Below are positions 1 through 12,490 of a DNA stretch of 64,000 nt, piece after piece (the stretch's first letter is position 1; each line of letters opens with the position of its first letter). The stretch comes from Nilaparvata lugens (taxonomy: Eukaryota; Arthropoda; Insecta; Hemiptera; Delphacidae), in the NCBI RefSeq assembly GCF_014356525.2, contig NC_052507.1:56144347-56208346 (forward strand), read 5' to 3'. Both the position numbers and the translations under genes were made by a program. Below the pieces are notes generated by a model. The model ran no database searches and was not told where the DNA came from. It was given only the letters and a program-made list of their open reading frames with translations.

Positions 1-1052
1 CTTCAAGGCAGCTTACGATAGTATCATTAGGGATGAAATGGATGAGGCTATGGTGGAAATGAATATGCCAAGGGAGCTTGTGAGACTGGTGCAGATGACA
101 ATTAAGAAGGTGGTATGCTATGTAAGGATTGGAAGTAGCTTATCGGAGCCCTTTGAAGAGGAAAATGGTGTAAGGCAGGGGGATGCCCTTTCAAAAGTTA
201 TCAGGGACTCGCGAATTAATACTAGAGGAAAACTGTACAATAGACTGACTCAGATATTAGCGTATGCAGAAGATGTGGACATCGCATGTAGATCGCCATC
301 AGCTATGAAGGTCGCCTACACGCGGTTGGAGGAAGCTGCAAAAAGAATCGGTCTGGTAGTAAATGAGAATAAATCCAAAGTTATGGTGGCCTCCAACTCT
401 GGAGAAGGGCGAGAGCATGGCCAGAGCATAGAGATCCAGGGGAAAAGCTTCGAAATTGTAGAAGAGTTTGTATACCTGGATCTTTTATAAACTCCAGAAA
501 CGATTCAAGTGAACAAGTGAGGCGAAGGGTTATGCTAGCCAATAGATGCTATCACGCGCTATCAACTCTCATGAAAAAACGTACTCTCAGTAGAAAGACC
601 AAGCTGCTGCTATACAGAACAATCATCATGCCTGTCTTACTGTATGGTAGTGAAACATGAGCAACTACGGTGGCGGATGAAAGAATGCTGGGCGTCTTTT
701 AAGAAAGATCCTGAGAAGAGTGTTTGGAGGTACAGGAAGCAGGAGTCTGGCGTAGGAGGCATAATGACGAACTTTATACGCTGTACCAGTATGCAGATAT
801 AGCCACTGTGATGCGAGTTCACGGGCTGAGGTGGGCAGGACACCTGGTAAGAGCTGATGCCTACCCACCAAAGATGGCAATGGAAGGAAAATATATGGCC
901 GGCGAAGGAAAGGGCGACCCATAACAAGATGGATAGACGTAGTGGATAAGGATGCAGCAGTAATTTGGGTGCGAAGATGGAAAAGTGCACCACTGGACAG
1001 GGATGCTTGGAGGCGGAAATTGAGGGAGGCTGTGACCCGCGCTGGGTTGTGA
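1..1052 (+). pseudogene. LINE reverse transcriptase, 3-prime part (decayed)
   Basis: This is the end of a non-LTR retrotransposon reverse-transcriptase gene, cut by the left window edge. The sequence shows a palm motif FKAAYDS right at the start, a GVRQGDAL motif near 168-192, and a motif-C block near 262-279 that reads YAED where active enzymes have YADD. Only a few residues separate GVRQGDALS from the next conserved block, so roughly a dozen residues appear deleted. The first frame stops at 490. Later frames keep the C-terminal signature of this family, with RRRHNDELY near 745 and GLRWAGHLVRAD near 823-858, and coding ends about 1052. A triplet microsatellite follows directly, as is usual for the 3-prime tail of such elements. 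Several stops and frameshifts make it inactive. The exact clade (RTE-like or related) is uncertain. Confidence 0.8.
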
Positions 1053-1059
1053 TGCCAAA

Positions 1060-1060
<1 letters not shown>

Positions 1061-1090
<30 letters not shown>

Positions 1091-1132
1091 AAGAAGAAGA
1101 AGAAGAGAAGAAGAAGAAGAAGAAGAAGAAGA
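1061..1132. repeat. (AAG)n microsatellite, LINE tail
   Basis: About 72 bases of AAG/GAA triplets with one interruption follow directly on the LINE coding end, so they are best read as its microsatellite 3-prime tail. Reverse-strand ORFs rich in Phe or Ser here are artefacts of the repeat. Confidence 0.95.
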
Positions 1133-1139
1133 TAGCCAA

Positions 1140-2407
1140 ATAACATTTGACTTAATCGTTTCAACTGAAACTTGGATTTGTGACGATTTTGAATTTGATT
1201 TTAATTTACCAGGCTATAATAATGTTAATGCTGCATCTAAATTCTCAAAAAGTGATGGCCTGTGTATTCTCATACATTAATCGGTAGTTTCCAATTTAAA
1301 GGATCTTATGATTGATAATGTGAATCCTCTGACTATAAGTTGCAATATTGATGGTTATAACCCCACAGTGATCGATTTGTACCATTCTCCTTCATTATCT
1401 ATAAAAAAACTTCATAACTAGTTTGGATAATCATTTGAAATCTCTAAAAAATCAACGTAATGTTGTAATCATTGGTGATATGGACTTGAATATTTTAGAT
1501 AAAACCAATCTCACAAATGAATATCCAAGTGTTATGCATTTAAATGGGTAAAATTCCTACATAAATAAATAAGATTACATAATTGTATAGATTATGTATT
1601 TTTGAAACAAGATACTGTCAATGATGGTGAGGTTGTTGGTGCAATACTAAAAACATCCATAGTCGACCATTATTCTACTTCTCTACATATTAATAAATAT
1701 TCGAAAAATAGATCAAAATTAGATTAGTTTGTTTCCTAGATAAAATAAAATTCATTCATAGTAATCAATATGGGTTTCAATCTGGTAAATCTACCACTGA
1801 TGCTTTTCCCCACTCAACTAACATCATAAATAACAATTTCAAATCCGAGCATAAAACATTATCAGTTTTTTTAGACCTTGCAAAGGCGTTTGATTCCATA
1901 CCACACAAAATACTATTGCAAAAATTATAGAATTGTGGAGTTATGAGCATAACAAACGATCTGTTTGCGAGATATCTAACCGATCGCTCTTGATATTTGA
2001 CAATTAATGGTAAAACAAGTTTAAAAAATATTTCTGTATTTGGTCTTCCTCAAGGCACAATCCTTCCACCATTGCTCTTTTCGATTTATGTTAATGACCT
2101 TTTGAATCTGAAGATACCTAACTGCAGTGTAATTTCATTTGCTGATGACATGGCTCTTGTTTCTTCTGGTGTGTCATGGAGGAATGTATATAACAATGCA
2201 AATGAGGGCTTGAGAATTGTCAAATCATGGTTTGATAGACATGTACTCACCATAAACCTGAAGAAGACTAAATTTATTACTTTTTCTCCTACTGAAATAG
2301 TTCAACCAGTACAAACCTTGTCTTCACAAATGCATTCTCACACTTTGTTATATCATGTGAATTATGATTGCCTTTGTATTTTAAAAGGTGAAATCTTTAT
2401 ATTCTGA
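1140..2407 (+). pseudogene. Second LINE fragment (CR1/Jockey-type), endonuclease and RT remnants
   Basis: A second, different non-LTR retrotransposon begins right after the AAG tract. Residues encoded from about 1145 resemble the endonuclease domain (a STETWI motif followed by a GYNN block). From about 1745 an RT domain is visible: NQYGFQSGKST, then FLDLAKAFDSIPH near 1870-1910, LPQGTILPPLLFS near 2045-2085, and the catalytic FADD near 2139-2150. The open piece at 1997-2407 covers the palm and thumb. Many stops and indels, including loss of the region between endonuclease and RT, show decay. CR1 or Jockey is the likely clade, from the FADD and PQG motifs. Confidence 0.8.
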
Positions 2408-4529
2408 AAGATATACTTTTACAGCAAATATTGAATAAATTAATGAACAGATTTTACAAATTATGATTTTTAATCGATACAGAATGAATATTGAATGATA
2501 GCTGATTTGAATCTTTAAATTATAAATACTATGTGAGAATTTGGTACTCTTTGATTGAACAAAATAAAATGGATAGTAGCCCTTGGAAGGGTCATAAACT
2601 GCACTAGTTAAATAGGCAAAAAATAAGTTCATACAAAATTATAATATTCAGAGAATGGAATAAATGAATAATTAAAATTATTATCAGGGTGTGGTTTCGC
2701 CTAAGGAAAATGGACCTTTTGGCTAAGTACAGCGTGGATATTTAAACTTATTTAATACAATAAAAAATCATTTATGATAACTTTATACCCTTAAAACTAT
2801 AGTCATAACTTTTCTCAAATGGAAGAATTTATATGCTGTGTAATTTTCGTAGATTAACGGGGATCCCCTTTTATATATTCGAATAACTTACGTAGACTTT
2901 TGTTTCCGTTTCTTGTTTTCGAAATATATTCGGCCGTAGAATATATTGTTCCGGCTGGATCCTTCCACGTGGCAAAAAACGTCGAACAGACATCACTAAT
3001 AAAATTTCAGGGTTTATCTAAATGACATTGAAAATTTTAGTATCACCAATTATTATAGGAACTTTAAAACAACTTATTAAAACAGAAAGACAAAGATTGA
3101 ATTACATTAAACAGAAATTAAAGCTTTTTAACAATCAAGTACATGGACTAGGTCTGCATCCTACCGATGATTCTTGCAAAATGGCCTCGAGTCTTCCTCT
3201 TCTAATTTTCACTTGAGTTTCTTCTTCAAATTTAATCTCACCAAATTTACATATTAATTCAGGATTGGTCAGATTCTGTGACGTAACCAATATGCTGAAA
3301 GGGTGGTGTCAATGTGTCCAACTTTGAAGCTTTTAAATAGGGCGAAATTCCTGATTTTAAGTTGTTCCAAATTATCATTTAGTTCCAAATAATTATAAGA
3401 ATACACGAATAAATAATGAAATTTCATCTATGGTGATATGTATTTGTAAATAACTTCAAAGGGTAGCTAATTTTTATAGAACATAGACGTGCTTTTATAA
3501 CATAAAGTAGACAAAATATAAGAATATACATGCTTGTAACAATGACAAACATAATAATAATTAAATATTCCTTTTTTTTGTTTATGTTTTTTTTTATATG
3601 TTAGAATATCGACCCTCAATCATCATATATTGGCTAAGCCAATTTGCCTACATATTTCTAACAAATATATCTTTATGATAGTTCATCAAATAAATATTCA
3701 GGCCTATTCGGCATAGAAATTGAAATATAAAAATTAAAAGATCAATATTATATAATTTTTACGATCGATCATCGGTCGAACTGCCTTCTCAATTGGCTAC
3801 TTGTTCACAAGTTAGCTTTGGTTTGTTTTGGGGTTATGTTTTGGTTCAAAAGTAACCTTCAAATATTGTATTACTGATCAAATTAATAAACATACAAACA
3901 TATATGGTTTTTTCCGTTGACAAAATATTTGAAAGGTATATAATTACTGATTTATTTGTTTTATACTCTGTAGGTTAGATAACAGTCGTCTATCTACCTC
4001 AGATAAGATTGTAGTGCTTTTCGGTGATAGAATTTATTTTGTTCTCATAGCGGCCTATGAATAGATCCATTTGTAGTTTGAGGGCTGTACAATCTTTTGG
4101 TACATCACAATATTAAAGTGGGTATTTTTAAGTGGACACTTTAATGTTAATTCAAGTAATTTTGAATAGAGTTTATTCAATCACTTTGATTATTGACTAT
4201 ATCATCATATGATTTTTTTCTTCAATCTTAGCTTGAAACAAGAAGCTTAGGAATGAAAATTTGAATGTAAATTAACATGTAACTTAATTTGATATCCATC
4301 TTGATTGAGAACTTTAGTATTTACTTGTGATTCATTGATATAAATATCAATAGGTCTGTCTTATGTCTTGTAATGACATCAATATCGGGGACCGAGCTCA
4401 GCTCTGGAGTACAAGAGCATAAAAAATTTATTATGGAAGAAAAAATAATAATATCATTCATAGTTCATACAGAAATGTTCTATTCAATCACAGTTAATTG
4501 AGATTAATTCCCAGAGGAATGCAAAAATT
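2408..4529. other. Gene-free AT-rich DNA
   Basis: I see no credible coding region, RNA gene or complete repeat here. Short open frames (for example 64 codons at 3022-3216) have no recognisable motif and are of the length expected by chance. Confidence 0.6.
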
Positions 4530-5018
4530 CCCCTCACAAAGGCCCGGTTGCACAAAAGCCGGTTGAATTTTGATCCTGATTAATTTCACGTGAGCCAAAT
4601 CAGAGAAGACCATTCCAAAAAGATGGATCTACTGGAATTTATCAGGATTATAAATAATCAGGCTTTTTCGTAACTGGCACTAAGTACCTGATTGAATGAT
4701 TACAAAAGTTCAACAGCTGAGTCATAATTTTAACACAGTCCCACACACATGAACTCGCTCACTCACTTCCATCATCAACAGACGACGAAATAATTATTAT
4801 CAGCTGTTTTTCCAAGGATAAATTATAATTATCCTTTCAATGTCCTTCGGCAACTTTTCCCAGGGATGAGACCTAGTGCAATCGAATTTTTATATTATAA
4901 TCCTACTATGCTCTGAATTTCGTGAGAATCATTTGAGCCGTTTTCAAGATCTGATGGAATACAAATACATAAACATCTAAATAACTAAACATCCAAACAT
5001 CTGAACATCTAAACATAT
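4530..5018. repeat. Dispersed repeat family A, copy 1
   Basis: A repeat starting around GGTTGCACAAAAGCCGG (4547-4563) and running to the LTR retrotransposon boundary. A diverged second copy lies at about 14755-15480: both contain an 'AAAAGCC(G)GTT' start, a 'CTGATT' block, and a downstream block in which 'CGTTTTC(A/G)AGATC' is followed by ACATAC/ACATCT runs. Its 3-prime end here is a short tandem of AAACATCTGAACATC type. Class unknown; it could be a SINE or a MITE. Confidence 0.6.
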
Positions 5019-7717
5019 TGTAACATATTAAAATCTGATGGGTAAACAAAATCCCTATTTGGGAGAATTTTATAGGTCTGAAGTGAAATAGCTAGTCTAT
5101 TAACGCCAAATGCGATAACGATTATTAAAAGATTAGATAATAACAGGTATCATGGCTAAAATTGGAACAGCCGATTAGAAAAAGAGAGTTATTTGCTACT
5201 TATATTATATAAAGTATTTGAAAATTTGAGGTTAGGCTTAAAATACCTACTGATCGGTGACCTAATAATCGATCAAGTCGCATAACGTAAAATCCAGCCA
5301 GACACCTTGGCAAAAATTTATTGTAAACAAATGGTATGCAACTGGAGTACTTTGGAAAGCACATGGCTAATTGTTGTAGGGGAGAAACAACTTATAAACC
5401 CTATAAAAATCTATTATCTGTAATGAATATACTTAAACCACAAAATAAAAATTAATTAGAATATTAAGGATGTAGGATGTTCCCAGGCGCATGTATACAG
5501 TAGTGAATTTGCATGAACCAATCAAATGGCAGTAATCTATGAGCAGCAATAGAGAGCCAATTGAAATGTATCTATAAATATTTCTATAAATGATAAAATT
5601 TTATAAATTTTTATTACTCAGTTTATGTATCGGATATGGTCCGAGAAAATATAAAGTATTATACCTAAGATATAGGTAATAATTTAGTAGATTGGCATGG
5701 ACTATTTGAACCTTTAAGTGGCGTAGTAGCGAATTATTTAAATTTATGTAAATTTGTAAGTTGGAAATGAAAATTGTAGAAATAAGAGTAGAACCTCCCC
5801 ACTTGCCTGCCAGACACCACTATGGAATGACACTAAAATTTGTAGAACACAAGACCCTTTATTACATTGTACTTTTTAAAGACTTTTCAAAGAAGTTCAA
5901 ACTCATTTATTAATTTTTCATTAGACTTAGTGATGCTGCATTAAAGCGAAAGTCATTTAAATATTTATTTAATCCATTGGAGAAGACAACTTTGGCCACC
6001 AAAAATCCAGGACTACCAGGAAATTCGGATCGCCGCCAACAGCTTATAGAAATTGAATGAATGAATGAATAAATGAATTTGTTTCCTCCTCAAATTACAA
6101 ATTACAAAAGTAGAAATTAAATAGTATCTTGGTAATTATACTGATCACGTATCCAGTTGTGTGATCAGATAATCAAGTATAATTAACAAGGTAAAAACAT
6201 TATCAACTCAAATAATGAATAATAAAAATAAAAATAAACTTTTATGAAAAAAAATAAAAATAAAAGCTGTGAGTCTAGTCTAGGTGATTAAGATTGCTAA
6301 AACAATACTGAAACTACTGCCATGAGATAAAAAAAAAACAAATAAACTGAAACAGCCCAGAAAATAAAAACTGGAATAAATGGAATGCATTTAAATGTAA
6401 TAATTAATATATTACCGTACATGCCTTAGTGGAATAGTGATTCAATTGAATAATAATATTTCTATGAGAATGGTGACGTTGAACAATGCTAGCTCAACCT
6501 CCACCATTATCTAACAACATTTCTAACAATCCATACGTCGTTCACTGTAAATAACCAGCTCTTTGCTCTCTCACAAAAGATAATATAGGAATCACACCTT
6601 CTCAATTCAATTGGCAATTTATTGTAAATATAAGGTCCTAAGTACATAAACGAGTGATATATCATCGAAATATATAGAGTTGAAGTGCCCTCAGTGCTTT
6701 GAGTGAAACAAATATAAAAGCTTGCTTGTCTGAAAGGTTATAAATATTAAAAATTGATACAAAACTTGCGTAAGTCTTAAGAAGGTAAAAGAAATATTTA
6801 TTAAACAAGAGTATGTCAATTTACATATCCAAGGTACACAAATTAAAGAAATATTAAATTCTAATCTTGTAATACAAACGCTCACTCAATCATTGATTCT
6901 ATTCAATAATATGTAATGATATGATGTAGCTCTAGTTCACTGGATAAATTGATTTATCTATTTCCATCAGAGGCCGAACCTTATGCCATGAGATATATAT
7001 ATATTTATATTATTAAGAAATATACTGAAAACTACAGAAATTAATATATTTATAATCTATGATTTATCAATTTATTATTCTATGATTTTTTGGAAAGAAG
7101 ATATAAAGTGGGATTTTCTAAATCGACAAGCAACAGCAAGTCAATACCTAAGCTGCATGCAAATAAATGCATATTATCAATGAATTAGAAAAGCACATGG
7201 TAACGTTTCGTGCTAAAGAGCTAAAGAGTAGTGTACCAGTCTGTGATATTTTATTTTGATATATTTATTCTTGTATTTATTGTGTGTGTTTGTTGCTCTA
7301 TATATTTCCATATTGATCTGACTTTAAATATTTATTCGTATAATATATGTATCAAACTTTTTCTGGTGTACCATATATTATATTCCCAATACCACGCAGG
7401 ACAAATCTCATATCTATTTATTAATCATCAGTATTGAATTATCAAGAGAGTTACCATCCGATTTTATCAGTAATAGAATAAACTGGTTCACACAACAATA
7501 TATTGCATTGTTAATTAAATCTCTGGAAATTATACCTTCCAAAGGTTTCTATAAATTGTCCAAGAGTAATGAATTGCAAGAGCTCCTGAGCGAGCCTATA
7601 AGGATTTTATCGAAGTTGTGTTCTAAAACACCACAACCAGATTTGTATATTTTTACACTCATCTTCACCGATTGCAGCCAAGCCAGGCAATTCGTTATTC
7701 ATTAAAAAATAACGCCA
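5019..7717 (+). repeat. 5-prime LTR
   Basis: Begins TGTAACATATT and ends AACGCCA. It aligns along its whole length with 12491-14641 except for about 590 bp of extra DNA at roughly 6057-6648. The last 500 bp include an open frame (7508-7705) that is also open in the 3-prime LTR (14431-14676) and partly in the solo LTR, although stops and shifts elsewhere argue against a conserved protein. Confidence 0.85.
6057..6648 (-). mobile_element. Truncated LINE 3-prime end inserted in the 5-prime LTR
   Basis: This block is absent from the 3-prime LTR, where the two flanking sequences are almost contiguous. It starts on the plus strand with GAATGAATGAATGAATAAAT, the complement of an ATTC-type tail typical of CR1-like LINEs. 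Its minus strand near 6540-6640 encodes a stretch resembling the C-terminus of LINE reverse transcriptases (LGPYIYNKLPIELRR-like). It is therefore best read as a 5-prime-truncated LINE copy on the minus strand. A short deletion of LTR sequence accompanied the insertion. Confidence 0.65.
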
Positions 7718-8669
7718 GATAAAATATGTCACCCAACGTGAATGGCCACGGATGCGTCAGATAAAACATGTCGCATTCAACGTGGGACTGGTAATGAGAA
7801 CAGAGCTCTTTTAATCATTATTGAAAGTAAATCAAGACTATATATTACTGATAAAAACTAAGGACAAGTCTATGCATAATGAGATTTGTCTTGAATGGAT
7901 GATAGATAGTAAGAAAGTATTGGGGAAAGCAGGCAAGTAAAAAACTACTTTTTGGGAATCAATAGCTTCAAACAAGAAAAAATTATTTTATAAAATTTTT
8001 ATTATTACTGTTGAAACTGTATTTTAGAGAGAACTATATTATTTTTATGGGCCTAAGCTGCTGAAACTTGTCTAGTCATTAATATTTTAAATATAACCTG
8101 GTTGGAGAATAATATAAGCCACAGTCTGTAAGCTTGTCAGGAATCGACAATTCAGTACATGAATAATATTAATATATTATAAGAACTTAAGTAATAAATA
8201 CCTGATAATTTGTAGCCAAAACACATTGCACATAACTATTCGCTGTGAATCCCTCCTTGTGTCCTCGTTAAACACCCATTGCTACTATTTGTCACTTTTT
8301 AAATTGCACTTGACACACATGAGTAACATGAACCACACTCCCGCAAACTCTGAAGTTTCGTATATGTATGGCAGTTGTCCAGACCCCACTTTGTCGACTC
8401 CCAGCGCATCAACTCTCACCATGGTAGATGCCAATACGCCATGAGAAAGGAAAACAGGAAGTGTTGGGTCGATAGTTTTCGATCCACGAAGTCTGCAACC
8501 TCTGTCATCCACTCAGATCGACGCAATCGACGCACCGCTGAACCAGTGGATAGCAGAGATCAATGTCGAGGGGGACGAGGAGCAGCCTGCAGATCCAGTA
8601 ACCCCGGAGGCAGAGTCACATCTGACGAAACAAAGTATATTTTCAGATACGGAATTAGATCCATTTAGA
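7718..8669 (+). other. Retrotransposon leader with candidate primer-binding site
   Basis: Immediately after the 5-prime LTR come two related blocks, TGTCACCCAACGTG at 7727-7740 and TGTCGCATTCAACGTGGGAC near 7770-7789, each preceded by CAGATAAAA. They resemble the (T)GGCGCCCAACGTGGG primer sites of insect Gypsy-like elements, from memory, and look like a tandem duplication of the site. The rest of the leader holds short open frames (8226-8444, 8375-8668) without a recognised motif. Confidence 0.5.
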
Positions 8670-10846
8670 AAGGTAGTAATGGAGCAAACTAGTAGTATGT
8701 TTACTATCATGTTACAAAATACAATGGATAATATGATGCAGAAAATTTAAAAAGAAAACACAGCAATCAAAGAGGCAAGTAAACAAACAGTAGAGCAGGG
8801 TATGAAGGAGACAGCGGACGTCATACAGCTAATAGAATGAAGGTTAGATGCTATTGATAGCAAAGTAGAAAATCATAGGGAAGAGTTAAGAGTAATGATA
8901 AATTTACAAAGGGAAAGTCAGGATGAAATTACGGCAGGATAAGCTGAAAGAATGGATACAGTTACCTGCGAACTAAATAAAAGAAAAGACAACCTAACAA
9001 TACAAACCACCACACCTATCCAAGAAATAGCAACCAGTATTAAAGGTGATTGCCAACAGGAAATCCAAAAACAGATCACAATCGCTAACCAAAATATATC
9101 AACTACAGTAGATAAAAATACCAATAATATCACGGCTATGCATAATAAACAGACCAGCATATATACACAAATGAATCAATTACAAAGCAATCTAAATCAG
9201 ACCACAGAAACATGTAAAGCTTAAAATGGAACTCTGCAAATACAAAAATCCACTCTAACACAATTAAATCAAGAGATAGAGATTAATAAAACTTCAAGTA
9301 AAAATCAATTGCAAGTAGCACATGAGAAAATAATAGCATTAGAAAATCAAATCAATTCAATAATACTGATTGCCATTTGCAACCTCAACCGTTCATTGAC
9401 CAAATAAAATTAGTACAAACTCTTGCACCCACCTTTTGGAGTATGTGGCGACTCCGTTTGACCAGCTTACTAAGTGGTGAACCCCTGTTGTTTTTCCGGA
9501 GTAGAGCTCATGAGTTTACATCATTGGAGGAGTTTATTGCTGTCTTCCTGAAACAGTATTGTAGCAGAAGTAAACAGTTGGACGTACTAGCAGATATCAT
9601 ATCATGCGATTCCAATCCTAATTCAGATGGAGCATATACCACTCTCATCATTGCCCTACAGTTCAAGAATTCTCAGCTGAACGAGCCAATAAACGACTCT
9701 GCCTTAGTGAGTATCATTTCAAAAAAGCTACCTTTCCGAGTTAGAATGGCACTTGCCACTCAACCAATAACCGATTGTAAACATTTAATAAACCATCTAT
9801 ATGGCATACAATTCGTGATGGCAATACCAAATCACCGGTCAGATCAGTCGTATACACAAAATCAACATAATTCAAAAATTAATCAGTACACCAGCCAAGT
9901 TTATGAACCGGTACCATATGATCGCTCCTGACCTACTCCTCAATTCGAATGCCACAACGATCAGAAACAGAATGATAACTGGAATAATAGAAGTTTTCAA
10001 AATCGTCCAACAAACCATTACCCACAGCAAAACAATCAAAGAAATTATTATGATGGCCATGATCGATTGAACACAAGTAATGGTTATGTTCACAATAATT
10101 ATAACAGAAATCATAAACCGCCAACACAACAAATAAGTATAAATTACACCGTAGAGCATGCATCCAGATTAAATCAACAAAAAACACAAGATAACCCACC
10201 ACCAAACACAGAGAAGACTACATCTAATTTACAAATATATGATACCCCCGATATGACACATACAAGCTCAGAGAAAACAAATAAAGAAAATAAAGATACT
10301 TCAGCATCATATACTACTTTTAGAAATGATTTACCAGAAATTCTATTAGAAGAACAGAAAACAATACAAGATGAACCACCACCAAAAACCGCCGCCCACA
10401 ATGCAAATAAAACCAGCCGCAAGCAACAACCCATATTAAACATACTGTTCCCAACCGACGATCCATCACAGCAGGAAGAGCAACCCACCACCGAGGAACA
10501 CCAGAATCATGCAATCGAGGAGCTGGTGAATATGGAGCCTGCATGCAATCTACCCGCTTTGAACACCACACCCGCGCATCATTGGACCCCCCACAGCAGA
10601 CGAAGGACCCCATGGAGGACCGGGACCGAAGGAACCAGCACCACAAGGCCCAGAGGCGGAAGCGACAAAGGAGGAACTGCGCGCGCACATACCGGCCGCA
10701 TGCACGTTTCAAACGCCCGAGGAAGACACTGGACCGACACCAGGATGGAGGACAGGAAGAGACCACTGACGTCATGCACCCACGGCACATCAAATTTAAG
10801 ACAGCTGCTTATCAATGTGACCGCTACTGGGGAAAAAATGAATTGA
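8670..10846 (+). pseudogene. gag: gag-like gene of the LTR element (broken)
   Basis: The structural gene of the retrotransposon. From about 8670 to 9370 the frames encode a helical, Gln/Asn/Thr-rich segment of coiled-coil character (best open piece 8952-9224), broken by several stops. From 9377 a capsid-like stretch follows, with FWSMWRLRLTSLLSGEP, then a 'FTSLEEFIAVFLKQY' block that matches the usual gag capsid pattern in which a short hydrophobic helix precedes F-x3-Y. A single in-frame TGA at 9929-9931 separates this from an Asn/Gln/His-rich tail open to 10846. No CCHC zinc knuckle is visible. Assignment as gag rests on position after the leader and on the capsid-like pattern, so it is moderately secure. 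Confidence 0.65.
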
Positions 10847-11532
10847 ATGAAATTGAAACTTATGATGGCTACCGGAATGAAAATGATGGAGAGTACTGTG
10901 AGAAACTAATGAATGGAAAATGTTATGTGGAATTAAAAGAACTAAGGAGTAATCCAGTGTAAATAGAAGCACCTGATTGTTATTATCTATGGGAAGGATA
11001 TGCTATGGAAGAGATATTGAATGTATTGGGTAACTGTATTATGATTGTTATTATGGCTGTCTTATTATTTAGAGTCTGGGATATTAATGTGATGATGAAA
11101 GTTGTATTATTCTTAAAAGAAGGTATTTTTGTTGATTGGAAATCCTGTATTGTTGAATTGCTTATTGTTGTTGTCATGATGATTAATAATAAATGTAAAT
11201 TGAAAGTATCAAATGAGTATTATAGTGACAAACACAAAAATAGAGACATGAAACCCAATGATTTGATTGGACATAGCAATGGATTAAATGGAACTGGATC
11301 AATGAATAGGCTGAAGAAGTATACAAGATTCCAGGGTTTTAAATTCATGAAAGATGAATTATCATCAGGTCAACCTCATCAATCGATAGAAGATAACCTA
11401 ATGGCCTACAGCAACATCTACAGACAGAAACGCAAGATGATGCAAGAAAACCAAAAAAGTTTTACATGCCATATCATAGAATTTGAAAGAAAACACGATA
11501 AGAAGTCAAACATAACCAATATTATCGACTAA
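10543..11532 (+). pseudogene. ORF in env position, two hydrophobic segments, unrecognised
   Basis: A single reading frame from 10543 to 11532 with one in-frame TAA at 10960-10962. It starts inside the gag tail in another frame. The first part is Arg/Lys/His-rich, then comes a Cys-containing stretch (YQCDRYWG, EYCEKLMNGKCY). After the stop come two hydrophobic segments near 11020-11085 and 11150-11190, and a charged C-terminus. Location between gag and the 3-prime LTR is where an envelope gene would lie, but I recognise no family and the frame may be fortuitous. If pol was deleted, this could also be a fusion of residual sequence. Confidence 0.35.
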
Positions 11533-12490
11533 TTACTGACCTGTCTTAATAAATTTAATATTGGTGTGGAACCTCATGTCAACGAATCCAATTTTTGATT
11601 CCTTCCAACCGATAGTGGCCTATAACAAACAAAAGAACAAATTTTGATTATGTATTTTCTCACCCAGCATCATATAAAAAAGGGCACAAGAGGGGATAGG
11701 AAAAATGAAATATGTAAATCACATTGAAATGTGGAAACTGTTACAAATAGGTTAACTCTGTATCGATGGAATAGAAGCTAGAAAATTGTTTACATCAAAA
11801 GGCGGAAATCTAGGAACCAGTCAGCTGGCCAAAGCCAACTAGATCAAGTATGTAGTCCTCACATATATATTTATGAGAAAGTATTGTCCCCATTAAAGCT
11901 ATTAAGTTGTTATTAAATGTATCTATTAATGTTATATATATTTATTTATATGTTTTATAATATTTTAATCATTGTTAATACCATGTTATTACCAAGAAAC
12001 CTCAATTGAAACAAGTTACCATAGGAAGCCCAAATCAAATATATAGCAAAAAGAAGAATTGTACCTGGTTTAAAGAACATTGTTAACATTAGAGACCAAG
12101 AAATTGTAATGAAGTATGAGCCCCAAAAATTGTTACTCAAAAGTATTCTTGAAAGAGATTTATTGTATGAGAATCAGATGTTTATTGTATGGAAGATGAG
12201 TTGGTACCTCTGCAAGCGGCAGATTTGAAAGTATTGTACTGTGATTGCAGAGAGAAGAAATATATTTAAGATGTTGTATTTGTGATATTTTTGTGTTGAT
12301 AAGGAGGAATTTGTTATTGTTTTGATGGAGATTTAAGGGGGGCATAAGCAGATAAGGTCTGCAAATTATGATGATATTTGAAAGTGCTTTTGGTGGATGT
12401 TCATAGGTTATGTCGATATGTTGAAGGAAGAATTTGTATTCAAAACATTGTTGATTCTCAAAATATTTTGAATTCAAATTCGGGGGCGCG
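11533..12490 (+). other. Non-coding 3-prime internal region of the LTR element
   Basis: No supported gene. The segment becomes G-rich near 12330-12345 and ends in CGGGGGCGCG directly before the 3-prime LTR, the place and composition of a polypurine-tract-like plus-strand primer. Confidence 0.5.

Noticed and set aside
637..1164. Reverse-strand ORFs rich in Leu/Phe or Ser over the AAG tract
   Set aside because: They are translations of a triplet microsatellite and of the antisense strand of a LINE; no conserved motif.
7231..7705. Protein encoded within the LTR (similar ORFs in two LTRs)
   Set aside because: The frames are shared because the LTRs are near-identical copies; in the solo LTR the corresponding frame has stops and shifts, so no coding constraint is shown.
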